Origin: 2-12-FULL-60-19 sp041483675
GTDB taxonomy: Bacteria; Desulfobacterota; Binatia; UBA9968
Reading direction: 5' to 3'
Assembly (NCBI GenBank): GCA_041483675.1
Contig: JBGPGE010000172.1
Span: forward strand, 1-6,863
DNA: 6,863 nt
Shown: one piece after another, positions 1 to 6,553 of the stretch
How the letters are laid out: each line of letters opens with the position of its first letter
Position numbering within the stretch: the first letter of the stretch is position 1
Notes under the pieces: generated by a model
Database searches by the model: none
Seen by the model: the letters and a program-made list of their open reading frames with translations, nothing else
Told to the model about the DNA's origin: nothing
Made by a program: the position numbers and the translations under genes

Positions 1-152
1 AAATCTTTCGCCGCTTTTTCCAGGCAAGCTAAAAATCCGAGCGAGGGGTCGTGCGGCGTGGTGGGCGACTTGAACTGCCTGAGTTCGCCTTCCTCGCCAA
101 GCACGAGGCAATCGGTGAAGGTGCCACCGACATCGACGGACACTCTATACAT
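1..152 (-). CDS. Second HyuA-family protein, N-terminal fragment (3' end beyond window)
   Basis: Translating the minus strand from the ATG at 152 gives 50 open codons to the left edge, beginning MYRVSVDVGGTFTDC and continuing LVLGEEGELRQFKSPTTP. This is the N-terminal nucleotide-binding start of the HyuA family and matches the start of the preceding gene: the two share DVGGTFTDCLVL and FKSPTTP at the same offset. It is therefore the opening of a tandem paralogue, not a continuation of the upstream gene, which has its own stop at 167-165. An AAGGA ribosome binding site (plus-strand positions 162-166) sits nine bases before the ATG and overlaps the upstream TAA, so translation of the two genes is probably coupled. 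Nothing can be said about the rest of the protein. Overlapping plus- and minus-strand frames here are shadows. Confidence 0.88.
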   Translation of the reverse strand, partial: MYRVSVDVGGTFTDCLVLGEEGELRQFKSPTTPHDPSLGFLACLEKAAKD

Positions 153-161
153 GCCGTATCG

Positions 162-166
162 TCCTT
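162..166 (-). promoter_or_regulatory. Ribosome binding site of the second hyuA gene
   Basis: The minus strand reads TAAGGA followed, nine bases later, by the ATG at 152. The TAA is also the stop codon of the upstream hyuA, so the stop and the Shine-Dalgarno sequence share bases. This arrangement favours re-initiation by terminating ribosomes and fixes the start of the truncated gene. Confidence 0.75.
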
Positions 167-2237
167 ACGAACGCCGGGTAAGAATGTAATTTTTTATTTT
201 GTCCACCGCGCAGGTATATATCGGCGGGATGACCACCGTGGTCGCGGCCTCTTCGATGATCGCCGGGCCTGTTATCCGATGGCCGGCGGCCAGACGGTCG
301 CCGTCGTAAACCGCCGTCTCCTCGTAGCCTTTGGACAGATTCCACAGAGCCTTTCGCCGCCGCTTGATCGCCTTATCCGGCCCGCCTATGGCGGGGGGAA
401 TCTCGGCCAATTTGAGCGGCTCGTGGCGCAACGTGGCCTTGAGCAGGAGATTTAAAATTTCCACCTCGCGCTTGGGCATGTCGAAAGTGAAGATCTCTTT
501 GTGACGGCGATGAAACGCCTGAATGACCTCCTCAAGCTGCTCAGGCCCGATCTTTCCGGCCGGCACTTCCGTCACTTCGACCTCGTGAAACTGGCCCAAA
601 TAGCGCATCTCGACCGAGCGCCGGAAAACCGTGTCTGCGGGAGCGATGCCGATCTCGCCCAAGACCCGGAGCGCTTCCGCCGCCATGTCGTCGAACAATT
701 GATTGACTCTTTCGAAGTCCAAAAAATTCCGCCGCGCGATCAGCGACCGGGCGAAATTTTTTCCGACTTCCATATTGAGCATGCCGAAGGCGCTGTAGGT
801 GGCGGCGTAGCGCGGGATGATGACGGTCGGGATCTCCAGCAGTTGAGCGACGTAGGCGCCATGAACCGGCCCGGCGCCGCCGCCGACCACGAGGGCGAAG
901 TCGCGCACGTCGTAGCCGCGCTTGGTGGAGATCTCGCTCATCTTGTCGGCCATGAGCGCGTTGACCGCCGTGAAGATCGTCATGGCGGCGGTCGGGACGT
1001 CTATCCCCAACGGCTCGGCGACGGTGCGGATCGCTTTTTCGGCGAGATCGGCTTTGAGCGCGATCTCGCCGCCGAGGAAATAGTCCGCCGGCACATAGCC
1101 CAACATCAGGTCCGCATCCGTGACGGCGGGCTTCGTGCCTCCTTTTCCGTAACAGGCCGGGCCGGGATCGGCCCCCGCGCTCTGGGGTCCCACGCGCAAG
1201 AGTCCGAGACTATCGATCCAGGCGATGCTTCCGCCGCCGGCGCCGACGCTTGGGACATCGACCATCTTCATCGCCACCCGCTCGTCGCCGACCCAGTTGT
1301 AATCGGTGGTCGGGATCTCCCCGTTGCGGATCAAGCAGACGTCGTAGCTCGTTCCTCCCATGTCCACGGAGAAGAGATTATTGGTGCCGACCGACTGGCC
1401 CAGCCGGATCGCTCCCGACGGCGCTCCCGCCGGGCCGGAGTTGACCAGCGAGACGGCGCGCCGCGACGATTCCTCGACCGACTGCACCAGACCGCCCCCC
1501 TGGACCATGTAGAGCGTGCCTTTGAAGCCGATGTCTCTCAGCCGCTGCTGCAGCGAGCTTAAATAACGCGCGGTGATCGGTCCGACCGCGGCGCTCACGA
1601 CGGTGGTGCTGAAGCGCTCGTACTCGCGGTAAACCGGCAGGACTTCGTGCGACGCGGTGACGTAAACGCCGTTCAACTCTTGCCGGCAGATCTCCGCCGC
1701 GCGCCGCTCGTGCGCGGGATTGGCGTAGCTGTGGAGAAAACAGACGGCCACGGCCTCCACCTTCTCGTCTTTGAACTTGCGAACGGCGGCGTGGACATCC
1801 TCTTCTTTCATGGGTATGAGAATCTCGCCGGTGTAGAGCGTCCGCTCCGTCACCGTAAGCCGTAACGTGCGCGGCACCAGCGGCGTGTACGGCGGGACGA
1901 AGACGTTGAAGCGCGAGGTGCGGATGTTTTTAAAGCCGCGCCGCATCTCGATCGTGTCGCGAAAGCCCTCCGTCGCGAGCAGGCCGACCTTCGCGGTCCG
2001 GCCCGTGAGCAAAGCGTTGGTGGAAAGCGTCGTGCCGTGGGCGATCAGCAGCCGCACGTTGGACATGAACCGCGGCAGGTCCATGTTGAAGAAACCCGCG
2101 GCCTTCTTGAGCACGTTGGTGAGCCCCTCGGTCGGGTCCACAGGCGTAGTCGGAGATTTAAAGGCGTGGACTTGACCGTCGTCGTCGAGCACGAGACAGT
2201 CCGTGAAAGTTCCCCCAACGTCAGTGCAGCATTTCAT
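165..2237 (-). CDS. Hydantoinase A / acetone carboxylase beta-like (HyuA family) ATP-dependent subunit
   Basis: A 690-residue, full-length member of the HyuA/oxoprolinase family, whose ASKHA-type kinase-like fold uses ATP to activate a carbonyl for hydrolysis (hydantoins, 5-oxoproline) or carboxylation (acetone, acetophenone). The N-terminal domain begins with DVGGTFTDC (6-14) and includes HGTTLSTNALL (68-77) and AVCFLHSYANPAHE (164-177). The central domain has NSGPAGAPSGAI (266-277), DMGGTSYDV (292-300), GAGGGSIAWID (332-342), SAGADPGPACYG (353-364) and GGGAGPVHG (452-460). The C-terminal domain contains MRYLGQFHEVEV. All usual motifs are present. The ATG at 2237 is preferred over an upstream GTG at 2264 because it follows AGGGG by four bases and lines up with the start of the paralogue downstream. 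No HyuB-type partner is visible; it may follow the second hyuA beyond the left edge. Family assignment is firm, but hydrolase versus carboxylase cannot be decided. Confidence 0.93.
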   Translation of the reverse strand: MKCCTDVGGTFTDCLVLDDDGQVHAFKSPTTPVDPTEGLTNVLKKAAGFFNMDLPRFMSNVRLLIAHGTTLSTNALLTGRTAKVGLLATEGFRDTIEMRRGFKNIRTSRFNVFVPPYTPLVPRTLRLTVTERTLYTGEILIPMKEEDVHAAVRKFKDEKVEAVAVCFLHSYANPAHERRAAEICRQELNGVYVTASHEVLPVYREYERFSTTVVSAAVGPITARYLSSLQQRLRDIGFKGTLYMVQGGGLVQSVEESSRRAVSLVNSGPAGAPSGAIRLGQSVGTNNLFSVDMGGTSYDVCLIRNGEIPTTDYNWVGDERVAMKMVDVPSVGAGGGSIAWIDSLGLLRVGPQSAGADPGPACYGKGGTKPAVTDADLMLGYVPADYFLGGEIALKADLAEKAIRTVAEPLGIDVPTAAMTIFTAVNALMADKMSEISTKRGYDVRDFALVVGGGAGPVHGAYVAQLLEIPTVIIPRYAATYSAFGMLNMEVGKNFARSLIARRNFLDFERVNQLFDDMAAEALRVLGEIGIAPADTVFRRSVEMRYLGQFHEVEVTEVPAGKIGPEQLEEVIQAFHRRHKEIFTFDMPKREVEILNLLLKATLRHEPLKLAEIPPAIGGPDKAIKRRRKALWNLSKGYEETAVYDGDRLAAGHRITGPAIIEEAATTVVIPPIYTCAVDKIKNYILTRRS

Positions 2238-2241
2238 ACAA

Positions 2242-2246
2242 CCCCT
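2242..2246 (-). promoter_or_regulatory. Probable ribosome binding site of the first hyuA gene
   Basis: The minus strand shows TTTAGGGG four bases before the ATG at 2237. The spacing is short but workable. The alternative GTG at 2264 has a weaker context and would add nine residues without family similarity, so this site supports the ATG. Confidence 0.55.
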
Positions 2247-2308
2247 AAAGCAATCGAGGATCACTCTCTTTTTGCTTGGTTTTTAGAAATCCGTCGCCAA
2301 CCCTCAAT

Positions 2309-2355
2309 CGTCATTCCGGCCAAGTCAGCCTGAGGCTGACGCGAGCCGGAATCCA
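2309..2355. repeat. Left end unit of the composite repeat (double-stem palindrome)
   Basis: ATTCCGGC (2313-2320) pairs with GCCGGAAT (2345-2352), and nested inside it GTCAGCC TGA GGCTGAC (2324-2340) forms a perfect 7-bp hairpin. The outer form CGTCATTCCGGC...GCCGGAATCCA is a variant of a repeat type I recall as widely scattered between genes in proteobacteria and related phyla. Confidence 0.75.
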
Positions 2356-2366
2356 CCCCCTCTCTG

Positions 2367-2424
2367 TCTCCCCCTTGCAAAGGGGGAGAGTAAGAGGGGG
2401 TCGCTCCCCCTTAGCAAGGGGGAG
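2367..2424. repeat. Twin CTCCCCCTT/AAGGGGGAG hairpins at the centre of the repeat
   Basis: TCTCCCCCTT-GCA-AAGGGGGAGA (2367-2389) is a 10-bp stem with a three-base loop. CTCCCCCTT-AGC-AAGGGGGAG (2404-2424) is a 9-bp stem with a three-base loop. The two are near-copies 14 bases apart. Neither is followed by a T-run on either strand, so they are not ordinary intrinsic terminators. Confidence 0.75.
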
Positions 2425-2439
2425 ATTTAGTGGGGGTGC

Positions 2440-2466
2440 TAGATTCCCGCTTTCGCGGGAATGACG
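2440..2466. repeat. Right end unit of the composite repeat (inverted relative to the left)
   Basis: ATTCCCGC-TTTC-GCGGGAAT (2443-2462) is a perfect 8-bp hairpin. Read on the minus strand it begins CGTCATTCCCGC and ends GCGGGAATCTA, matching the outer arms of the left unit. The element is therefore bounded by two related units in opposite orientation. Confidence 0.75.
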
Positions 2467-2490
2467 AAGGGTGCGACGCAGGTCTGTTCA

Positions 2491-2507
2491 TCGAATTTCT
2501 AATTCGA
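2491..2507. repeat. Small AT-rich hairpin downstream of the ubiD-like gene
   Basis: TCGAATT-TCT-AATTCGA is a 7-bp perfect stem with a three-base loop, 37 bp past the ubiD-like stop in the direction of transcription. It lacks a following T-tract and is AT-rich, so termination is doubtful. Apart from this hairpin, nothing is recognisable in 2468-2544. Confidence 0.4.
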
Positions 2508-2544
2508 GACACCAGCGTTTTCCAGCCTCCATCCTCGGTCTTCG

Positions 2545-3960
2545 TCACTTGAACCCATACGTTTCCCACTCTTTGCGCACCCGGTCAAGATGCTCTTTCG
2601 GCGGCATGGCAATGTCGGGGAAGCGGTGCTTGCGCGTGGCGTCGATGCCGAGTTTCGATGATGTCCGGCGCCTCGGGTCTTCCTGCCCGACGTCGTCCGG
2701 CGCCTGAGAGGGATCGAGCGACACCGCCGCCGTCCCGGACATCACGAAGGTGTCCTTTTCCGGCTGGACGCGGAACGAGAGCGCCCAGTTGACCGCGTCG
2801 GGATCGCGCACGTCGATGTCGTCGTCCACCACCACGGTGAACTTGCCGAATTGCGGCGCGTAGCTCCACGCCGCGCACATCGCGACGCGCGGCAGCGACG
2901 GATGGTTTTTCTTGACGGAGATCACGAGGTAAGCTGCCGCTCCGCTCGTTTCCATAAGATGCACGTCCCGCACCGGCAGCGCGAGTGTCTTCGTCAGATG
3001 GCCGTAAAGCGACGATTCCCGCCCCAGCGACCGGATCAGACTCGATTCGCTGGGCGGCATCTGGCTGATGAAGGCCTGAAAGATCGGCCGCGTGCGGTGC
3101 GTCATGCACTCGACATCGACGAGATAGGAATTCGCCTTGGGCCCCATATAGCCGGTGTATTCGCCGAACGGCCCCTCGCTTTCGAGAAAGTTGGCCCTCA
3201 CCGTTCCTTCCAGGACGATCTCCGAGGTCGCGGGAACTTCTAATTCGTTGCTCACGCAGCGGATCACTTCGACCGGCGCGCCGCGCAGGCGGCCGGCCAC
3301 CGCCAGCTCGTCCATCTCTTCGGGAACGCGCGTCGCCGAGACCAGGCCGATGATCGGGTCGGCGCCGACGACGACCGCCACCGGCGTGGGGCGGCCCGCC
3401 TTGTTGTTTTTCTCCACGTGAGTCCTGCCGCCCTGAAGGTAGTTGATAAAGAGGCCGAGCTGGTTTTTTCCTTTGATCTGAATCCGATAAGTGCCGATGT
3501 TTCTCGCGCCGGAGTCGGGATCGTTGGTGACCACGTAGCCGGAGGTGATGTAGGGCGCGGGATCTTTGCCGACCGTCCAGACGGGAGTGGGCAGGCGTGA
3601 AAGGTCAACCTCTTGGCCGCGGAAAATATTTTCCTGCGCCGGGCCGCGCGCGACGCGCACGGGCGCGAGCGGGTGCTGTTCGGCATCGCTCCACTTGGCC
3701 TGGATGTCGCCCAGCTCGCATTCAAGCGCCGCGCAATAGACCGCGCGCGACGCGCCCAGCGCTCCGGCGACGACCGGAATGTCGAAGCCTTTCACATTGT
3801 CGAACAACAGCGCGGGCCGCCGCGTCTCGGGGATTCGCTCGAACGCGATGCGGCAGACGGCGGCGATCTCCCAGTCCTTGTCCACCGGCTTCGTGATATG
3901 GTGGAGCCGGCCGGCCGCTTCGAGCTTCGTTAGATATTCACGCAGATCCTTGTATGCCAT
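2545..3960 (-). CDS. UbiD family prenylated-FMN-dependent decarboxylase
   Basis: A 471-residue protein of typical UbiD length and architecture. UbiD enzymes use prenylated FMN plus a divalent metal and K+ to add or remove CO2 at aromatic, heteroaromatic or alpha,beta-unsaturated acids. The N-terminus MAYKDLREYLTKLE is the standard family opening. The prFMN/metal region NIGTYRIQ (154-161) supplies N154 and R159, with the same spacing as N168/R173 of fungal Fdc1. PVAVVVGADP (193-202) and DELAVAG (217-223) follow, with E218 matching Fdc1 E233 by spacing. SEGPFGEYTGY (261-271) gives the E262/E267 pair that completes the Glu-Arg-Glu active site. The end (SKLGIDATRK...) is also canonical, so the enzyme looks intact. 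The start overlaps the upstream oxidoreductase by 23 bp; an in-frame TAA just upstream excludes a much longer protein. No UbiX-type flavin prenyltransferase is present, so the cofactor must come from elsewhere in the genome. Whether it works on ubiquinone precursors or catabolic substrates is not shown by sequence; the context favours catabolism. Confidence 0.95.
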   Translation of the reverse strand: MAYKDLREYLTKLEAAGRLHHITKPVDKDWEIAAVCRIAFERIPETRRPALLFDNVKGFDIPVVAGALGASRAVYCAALECELGDIQAKWSDAEQHPLAPVRVARGPAQENIFRGQEVDLSRLPTPVWTVGKDPAPYITSGYVVTNDPDSGARNIGTYRIQIKGKNQLGLFINYLQGGRTHVEKNNKAGRPTPVAVVVGADPIIGLVSATRVPEEMDELAVAGRLRGAPVEVIRCVSNELEVPATSEIVLEGTVRANFLESEGPFGEYTGYMGPKANSYLVDVECMTHRTRPIFQAFISQMPPSESSLIRSLGRESSLYGHLTKTLALPVRDVHLMETSGAAAYLVISVKKNHPSLPRVAMCAAWSYAPQFGKFTVVVDDDIDVRDPDAVNWALSFRVQPEKDTFVMSGTAAVSLDPSQAPDDVGQEDPRRRTSSKLGIDATRKHRFPDIAMPPKEHLDRVRKEWETYGFK

Positions 3961-6553
3961 AAGAATGTTCCGGCCATCTCCTCCGTTTTAGCACCTTCCG
4001 CACCGTCACCAGCGCGCAATGGTCGTAATCGCCCGATATCATTTCCATGCCCCGCATGTCCAGCGGGATGAAGGAGTTGAAGTGGATTCCTTTCCTAGCC
4101 TGGCCCCGCGACCAGTGGCCGAAGCATGAAGCGATGGCGACGACGTCGGGATGGACGCATTCCGACAGCCGCGCCCGCCCGCGCGCCGTGTAGCCGTTGA
4201 CGCCGGTGAGTTCGACCTCGTCGCCGTCGGCGATGCCACGCGCACTCGCCGTGGCCTTGTTCAGCATCGCGTAAAGCGCGGTCGGGTGGCGCTCGGAAAG
4301 CTCGGCCAGCCAGGGATTGTACTGCGTCGTCGTGGAAGTCTGAAACGGCAGCTTGTAATTCACGGCGAAGAGCTGATCCGGCGCCCGCGTCTTATGGCTC
4401 CAGCAGCCGCTCCAGACGGGCAGTGGCCGGTAGCTCGACAGGTCCCACTTTAATTGCAATCGTTCGAGCACCGGCTTCAAGTCTTCGGCGTATTCCGGGA
4501 ACTCCGGAAAATAGACCGGCACGCGCGGGATTTTAAGAACGCCGCGCGGGTAACGCTCCGCCAGGGCGCGCTCCCAGCTAACCAGCCCGTGTTTTCCAAA
4601 CCACTCCAGGCCGCGATCTCCGCCGAACATCGAGCGCATGCGCCGCTCGACGATGTCGCGGTTGGAGTAGCGGCGGCCGGCCTCCAGCTTCTGATCGTCG
4701 TTGAGCTTGAGCTGGTCGTTGAGACGCTTGTTGATCTCGGGCAGCAAGCCGAGCCGCTCGCCCCATTCGACGAAGAGATCGACGGTGTGGCGCGCGTCCG
4801 GCGGCATCGCCGCTGCAGGCTGCCGGGCGGTAAAATACCAGTGGCGGCCGGTGACCCAGCCCTCCAGCCGGTTGACCGGAAAATCGAGCCGCTCCAGCCC
4901 CTGGGCGATGGGAAAAATCAGATCGGCGCATTCGAGCGTCTCGTCGAGTCTGTCTCCAAGGGCGACCACGAAGGGGATTTTCTCAAACGCCTCGGCCATG
5001 CGCCTGGGATCGGCCCCGCTCATCACTACGTTGCTGCCGAGCAGCACCATCATCTCCACCCGGTAGGGAATCAGGCCGGGAAAATCGAGCTGCGCCAGCG
5101 CGAGCATCGGGCGCGGCTGCTTGCCGGCGGGGAACAGCTCGTGCAGCTCGGCGCTCTCGGGCGCGGCGGCTTTTCTTTCCCGGTGCTGGCCGTCCGCCGG
5201 CCGCGCGCCGCCGAACGCGATCATGCCGTCGCGCTCCGCTCGGACCCGCGCCTCTCCCTTCGGCCCGACGATGCTCGTGCTGATGCAGCCGCCGGGAACA
5301 TCCAGCGCGCCCACCATGACGTTCAGCAGTTGGATCGCCGTGCCGGTCCAGACGCCCTGCGTGTGGCAGGTTGAGCCGCGGCTGTCGGCAAAAGAACACA
5401 CCGGGCGCAGCGGCATCTGGACCCCGTCGATCCGGATCGTCGCGCCGATTTGAGCCGTCTCGCCGAACTCCCGCGCCACGCGGCGCAGCGTCTCTGCCGG
5501 CACGGTCGAAATCTTCTCGACCGCCTCCGGCGTGTACTGTGCGATATGGCGGCGAAAAAGCTCCAGCGCCGGACGGCAACTCTCGTTGCCGATCGGGTAT
5601 TCTCCGGCGATCGCCGGTCTCTTCAGATCCGGGTCGTCGTAACTCTTCGCCGAGCTATCCGCCATGTCCCAGACCAGCGGCTTGCCCGATTCTCCCTCGC
5701 GCGCGTATCGCCCCGAAGCGGCAACCAGGTATGGGGCATTGGTCTGCCATTGGAGAAACCGCTCGTCGCGGATTCCAAGCTCGTTCACGAGCACGTGCAG
5801 CAGCGCCAGCGCCACCGCGCCGTCGGTGCCCGGCAGGAGCGGAATCCACTCGGTTGCGTGAGAGGCGGTAGCAGAGCAGACCGGATCGAATACGATCACT
5901 TTCATGCCGCGCTCGCGCGCGTCGGCCATCGCCATCGCGCTCTTCATCGTGTCGTGGCCGCTGATCGATCCCTTCTGCGAGCCGAAGAGAAGAAGCAGGC
6001 GGCAGTAGTCGAAATCGGGCTCGCTGTGCATCGAGCCCGTGTTCAGGTAAGAAGCGCGCGTGTGGGTGCCGAAGAAAACACCGGTCGTATAGTTGGGCGT
6101 GCCGAAGGCCTCGGCGAAGACGGCGCCCACCAGACGCGACATCTCCACCTCGCCGATGCCGTTGACGAACAGGAGCTTGCGCGGATCTTCCGCGGCGATC
6201 TTCCGCATGCGGGATACGACCTCCGCGATCGCCTCCTCCCAACTGATTTCTTTCCAGCCCGGATCCTGGCCCGGACCTTTGCGCGGATTGGTTCGTTTGA
6301 GGCAGCGGCTCAGCCGATCGGGATCGTACAGCGCCATGACGGCCGCGTGGCCTTTGGCGCAGAGTTTGCCGAAGTTGTGCGGGTTGTCGGGGTTGCCTTC
6401 GATTTTTACGACGACGCCGTTGACGCGATGAGCGAGGATGCCGCAGCCGTTGCCACACATCTTGCAGACGCTGGGAATCCAGACGTCGTCATCGGCATGG
6501 ACGCGAGCGGGCACCGCTTCCCCACCCTTCACTTTCCGCCCCCGGCCGCCCAT
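3938..6553 (-). CDS. Molybdopterin-dependent oxidoreductase, DMSO-reductase superfamily catalytic subunit
   Basis: Large (871 aa) Mo/W-bisMGD enzyme. An N-terminal [4Fe-4S] motif C-x2-C-x3-C-x27-C (C30, C33, C37, C65) is followed by CAKG. The catalytic domain contains LLLLFGSQKG (187-195), a dinucleotide-contact stretch FDPVCSATASHATEW (222-236) and PGTDGA (241-246). The C-terminal molybdopterin-dinucleotide domain (about 728-850) has GIADGDEVEL and GHWSRGQA. No Tat or Sec signal is seen, so it is probably cytoplasmic. The usual Cys/Sec/Ser metal-ligand position, eight residues after the GTPN motif (151-154), is glycine (G162). No ferredoxin-like partner subunit is visible. The gene overlaps the binding protein upstream and the ubiD-like gene downstream. 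Start choice: ATG at 6553 has no clear ribosome site. A GTG at 6532 forms a GTGA overlap with the upstream stop, and a GTG at 6514 follows a G-rich AAGGGTGGGG stretch; either would remove only 7-13 residues before the cluster motif. Superfamily certain; substrate unknown. Confidence 0.93.
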   Translation of the reverse strand: MGGRGRKVKGGEAVPARVHADDDVWIPSVCKMCGNGCGILAHRVNGVVVKIEGNPDNPHNFGKLCAKGHAAVMALYDPDRLSRCLKRTNPRKGPGQDPGWKEISWEEAIAEVVSRMRKIAAEDPRKLLFVNGIGEVEMSRLVGAVFAEAFGTPNYTTGVFFGTHTRASYLNTGSMHSEPDFDYCRLLLLFGSQKGSISGHDTMKSAMAMADARERGMKVIVFDPVCSATASHATEWIPLLPGTDGAVALALLHVLVNELGIRDERFLQWQTNAPYLVAASGRYAREGESGKPLVWDMADSSAKSYDDPDLKRPAIAGEYPIGNESCRPALELFRRHIAQYTPEAVEKISTVPAETLRRVAREFGETAQIGATIRIDGVQMPLRPVCSFADSRGSTCHTQGVWTGTAIQLLNVMVGALDVPGGCISTSIVGPKGEARVRAERDGMIAFGGARPADGQHRERKAAAPESAELHELFPAGKQPRPMLALAQLDFPGLIPYRVEMMVLLGSNVVMSGADPRRMAEAFEKIPFVVALGDRLDETLECADLIFPIAQGLERLDFPVNRLEGWVTGRHWYFTARQPAAAMPPDARHTVDLFVEWGERLGLLPEINKRLNDQLKLNDDQKLEAGRRYSNRDIVERRMRSMFGGDRGLEWFGKHGLVSWERALAERYPRGVLKIPRVPVYFPEFPEYAEDLKPVLERLQLKWDLSSYRPLPVWSGCWSHKTRAPDQLFAVNYKLPFQTSTTTQYNPWLAELSERHPTALYAMLNKATASARGIADGDEVELTGVNGYTARGRARLSECVHPDVVAIASCFGHWSRGQARKGIHFNSFIPLDMRGMEMISGDYDHCALVTVRKVLKRRRWPEHSYGIQGSA

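Larger units (their letters stand above)
2308..2467. repeat. Composite palindromic repeat element with 10-bp terminal inverted repeats
   Basis: This 160-bp block occupies half of the 307-bp gap between the ubiD-like gene and the first hyuA. Its ends are perfect inverted repeats, TCGTCATTCC (2308-2317) and GGAATGACGA (2458-2467). Inside are four hairpins in a row plus longer-range pairings: CCCCCTCT (2356-2363) with AGAGGGGG (2393-2400), and CACCCCC (2354-2360) with GGGGGTG (2432-2438). There is no credible coding sequence and no obvious target-site duplication at the ends. The arrangement is like a small non-autonomous (MITE- or REP-like) dispersed repeat. As transcribed RNA it would fold strongly and could act as a processing, stability or attenuation site between the two gene groups. 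Function is inferred; the symmetry is seen directly. Confidence 0.8.

Noticed and set aside
501..1562. 353-codon plus-strand open frame
   Set aside because: It lies wholly antisense to the first hyuA, whose protein carries all family motifs. The plus-strand product is Arg/His/Asp-rich with no recognisable domain, as expected of a GC-rich shadow.
165..2264. Longer hyuA start at GTG 2264
   Set aside because: The extra nine residues have no family similarity, whereas the ATG at 2237 has an AGGGG site and aligns with the paralogue's start.
2247..2307. Sigma-70 promoter for the first hyuA
   Set aside because: The minus strand has an AT-rich stretch with TTGAGG/TTGGCG and TTCTAA, but no pair with good spacing and match, so a promoter is not supported.
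2367..2424. Rho-independent terminators
   Set aside because: The stems are strong, but neither strand has a T-tract after them; a structural repeat is the better description.
2276..2464. Small plus-strand frame across the repeat element
   Set aside because: Its translation simply follows the palindromic repeats and has no plausible ribosome site or similarity.
2308..2467. CRISPR array or insertion sequence
   Set aside because: There are no regularly spaced identical direct repeats and no transposase reading frame; only hairpin units are present.
4454..5374. 306-codon plus-strand open frame
   Set aside because: It mirrors the codon structure of the oxidoreductase on the other strand and has no recognisable protein features.
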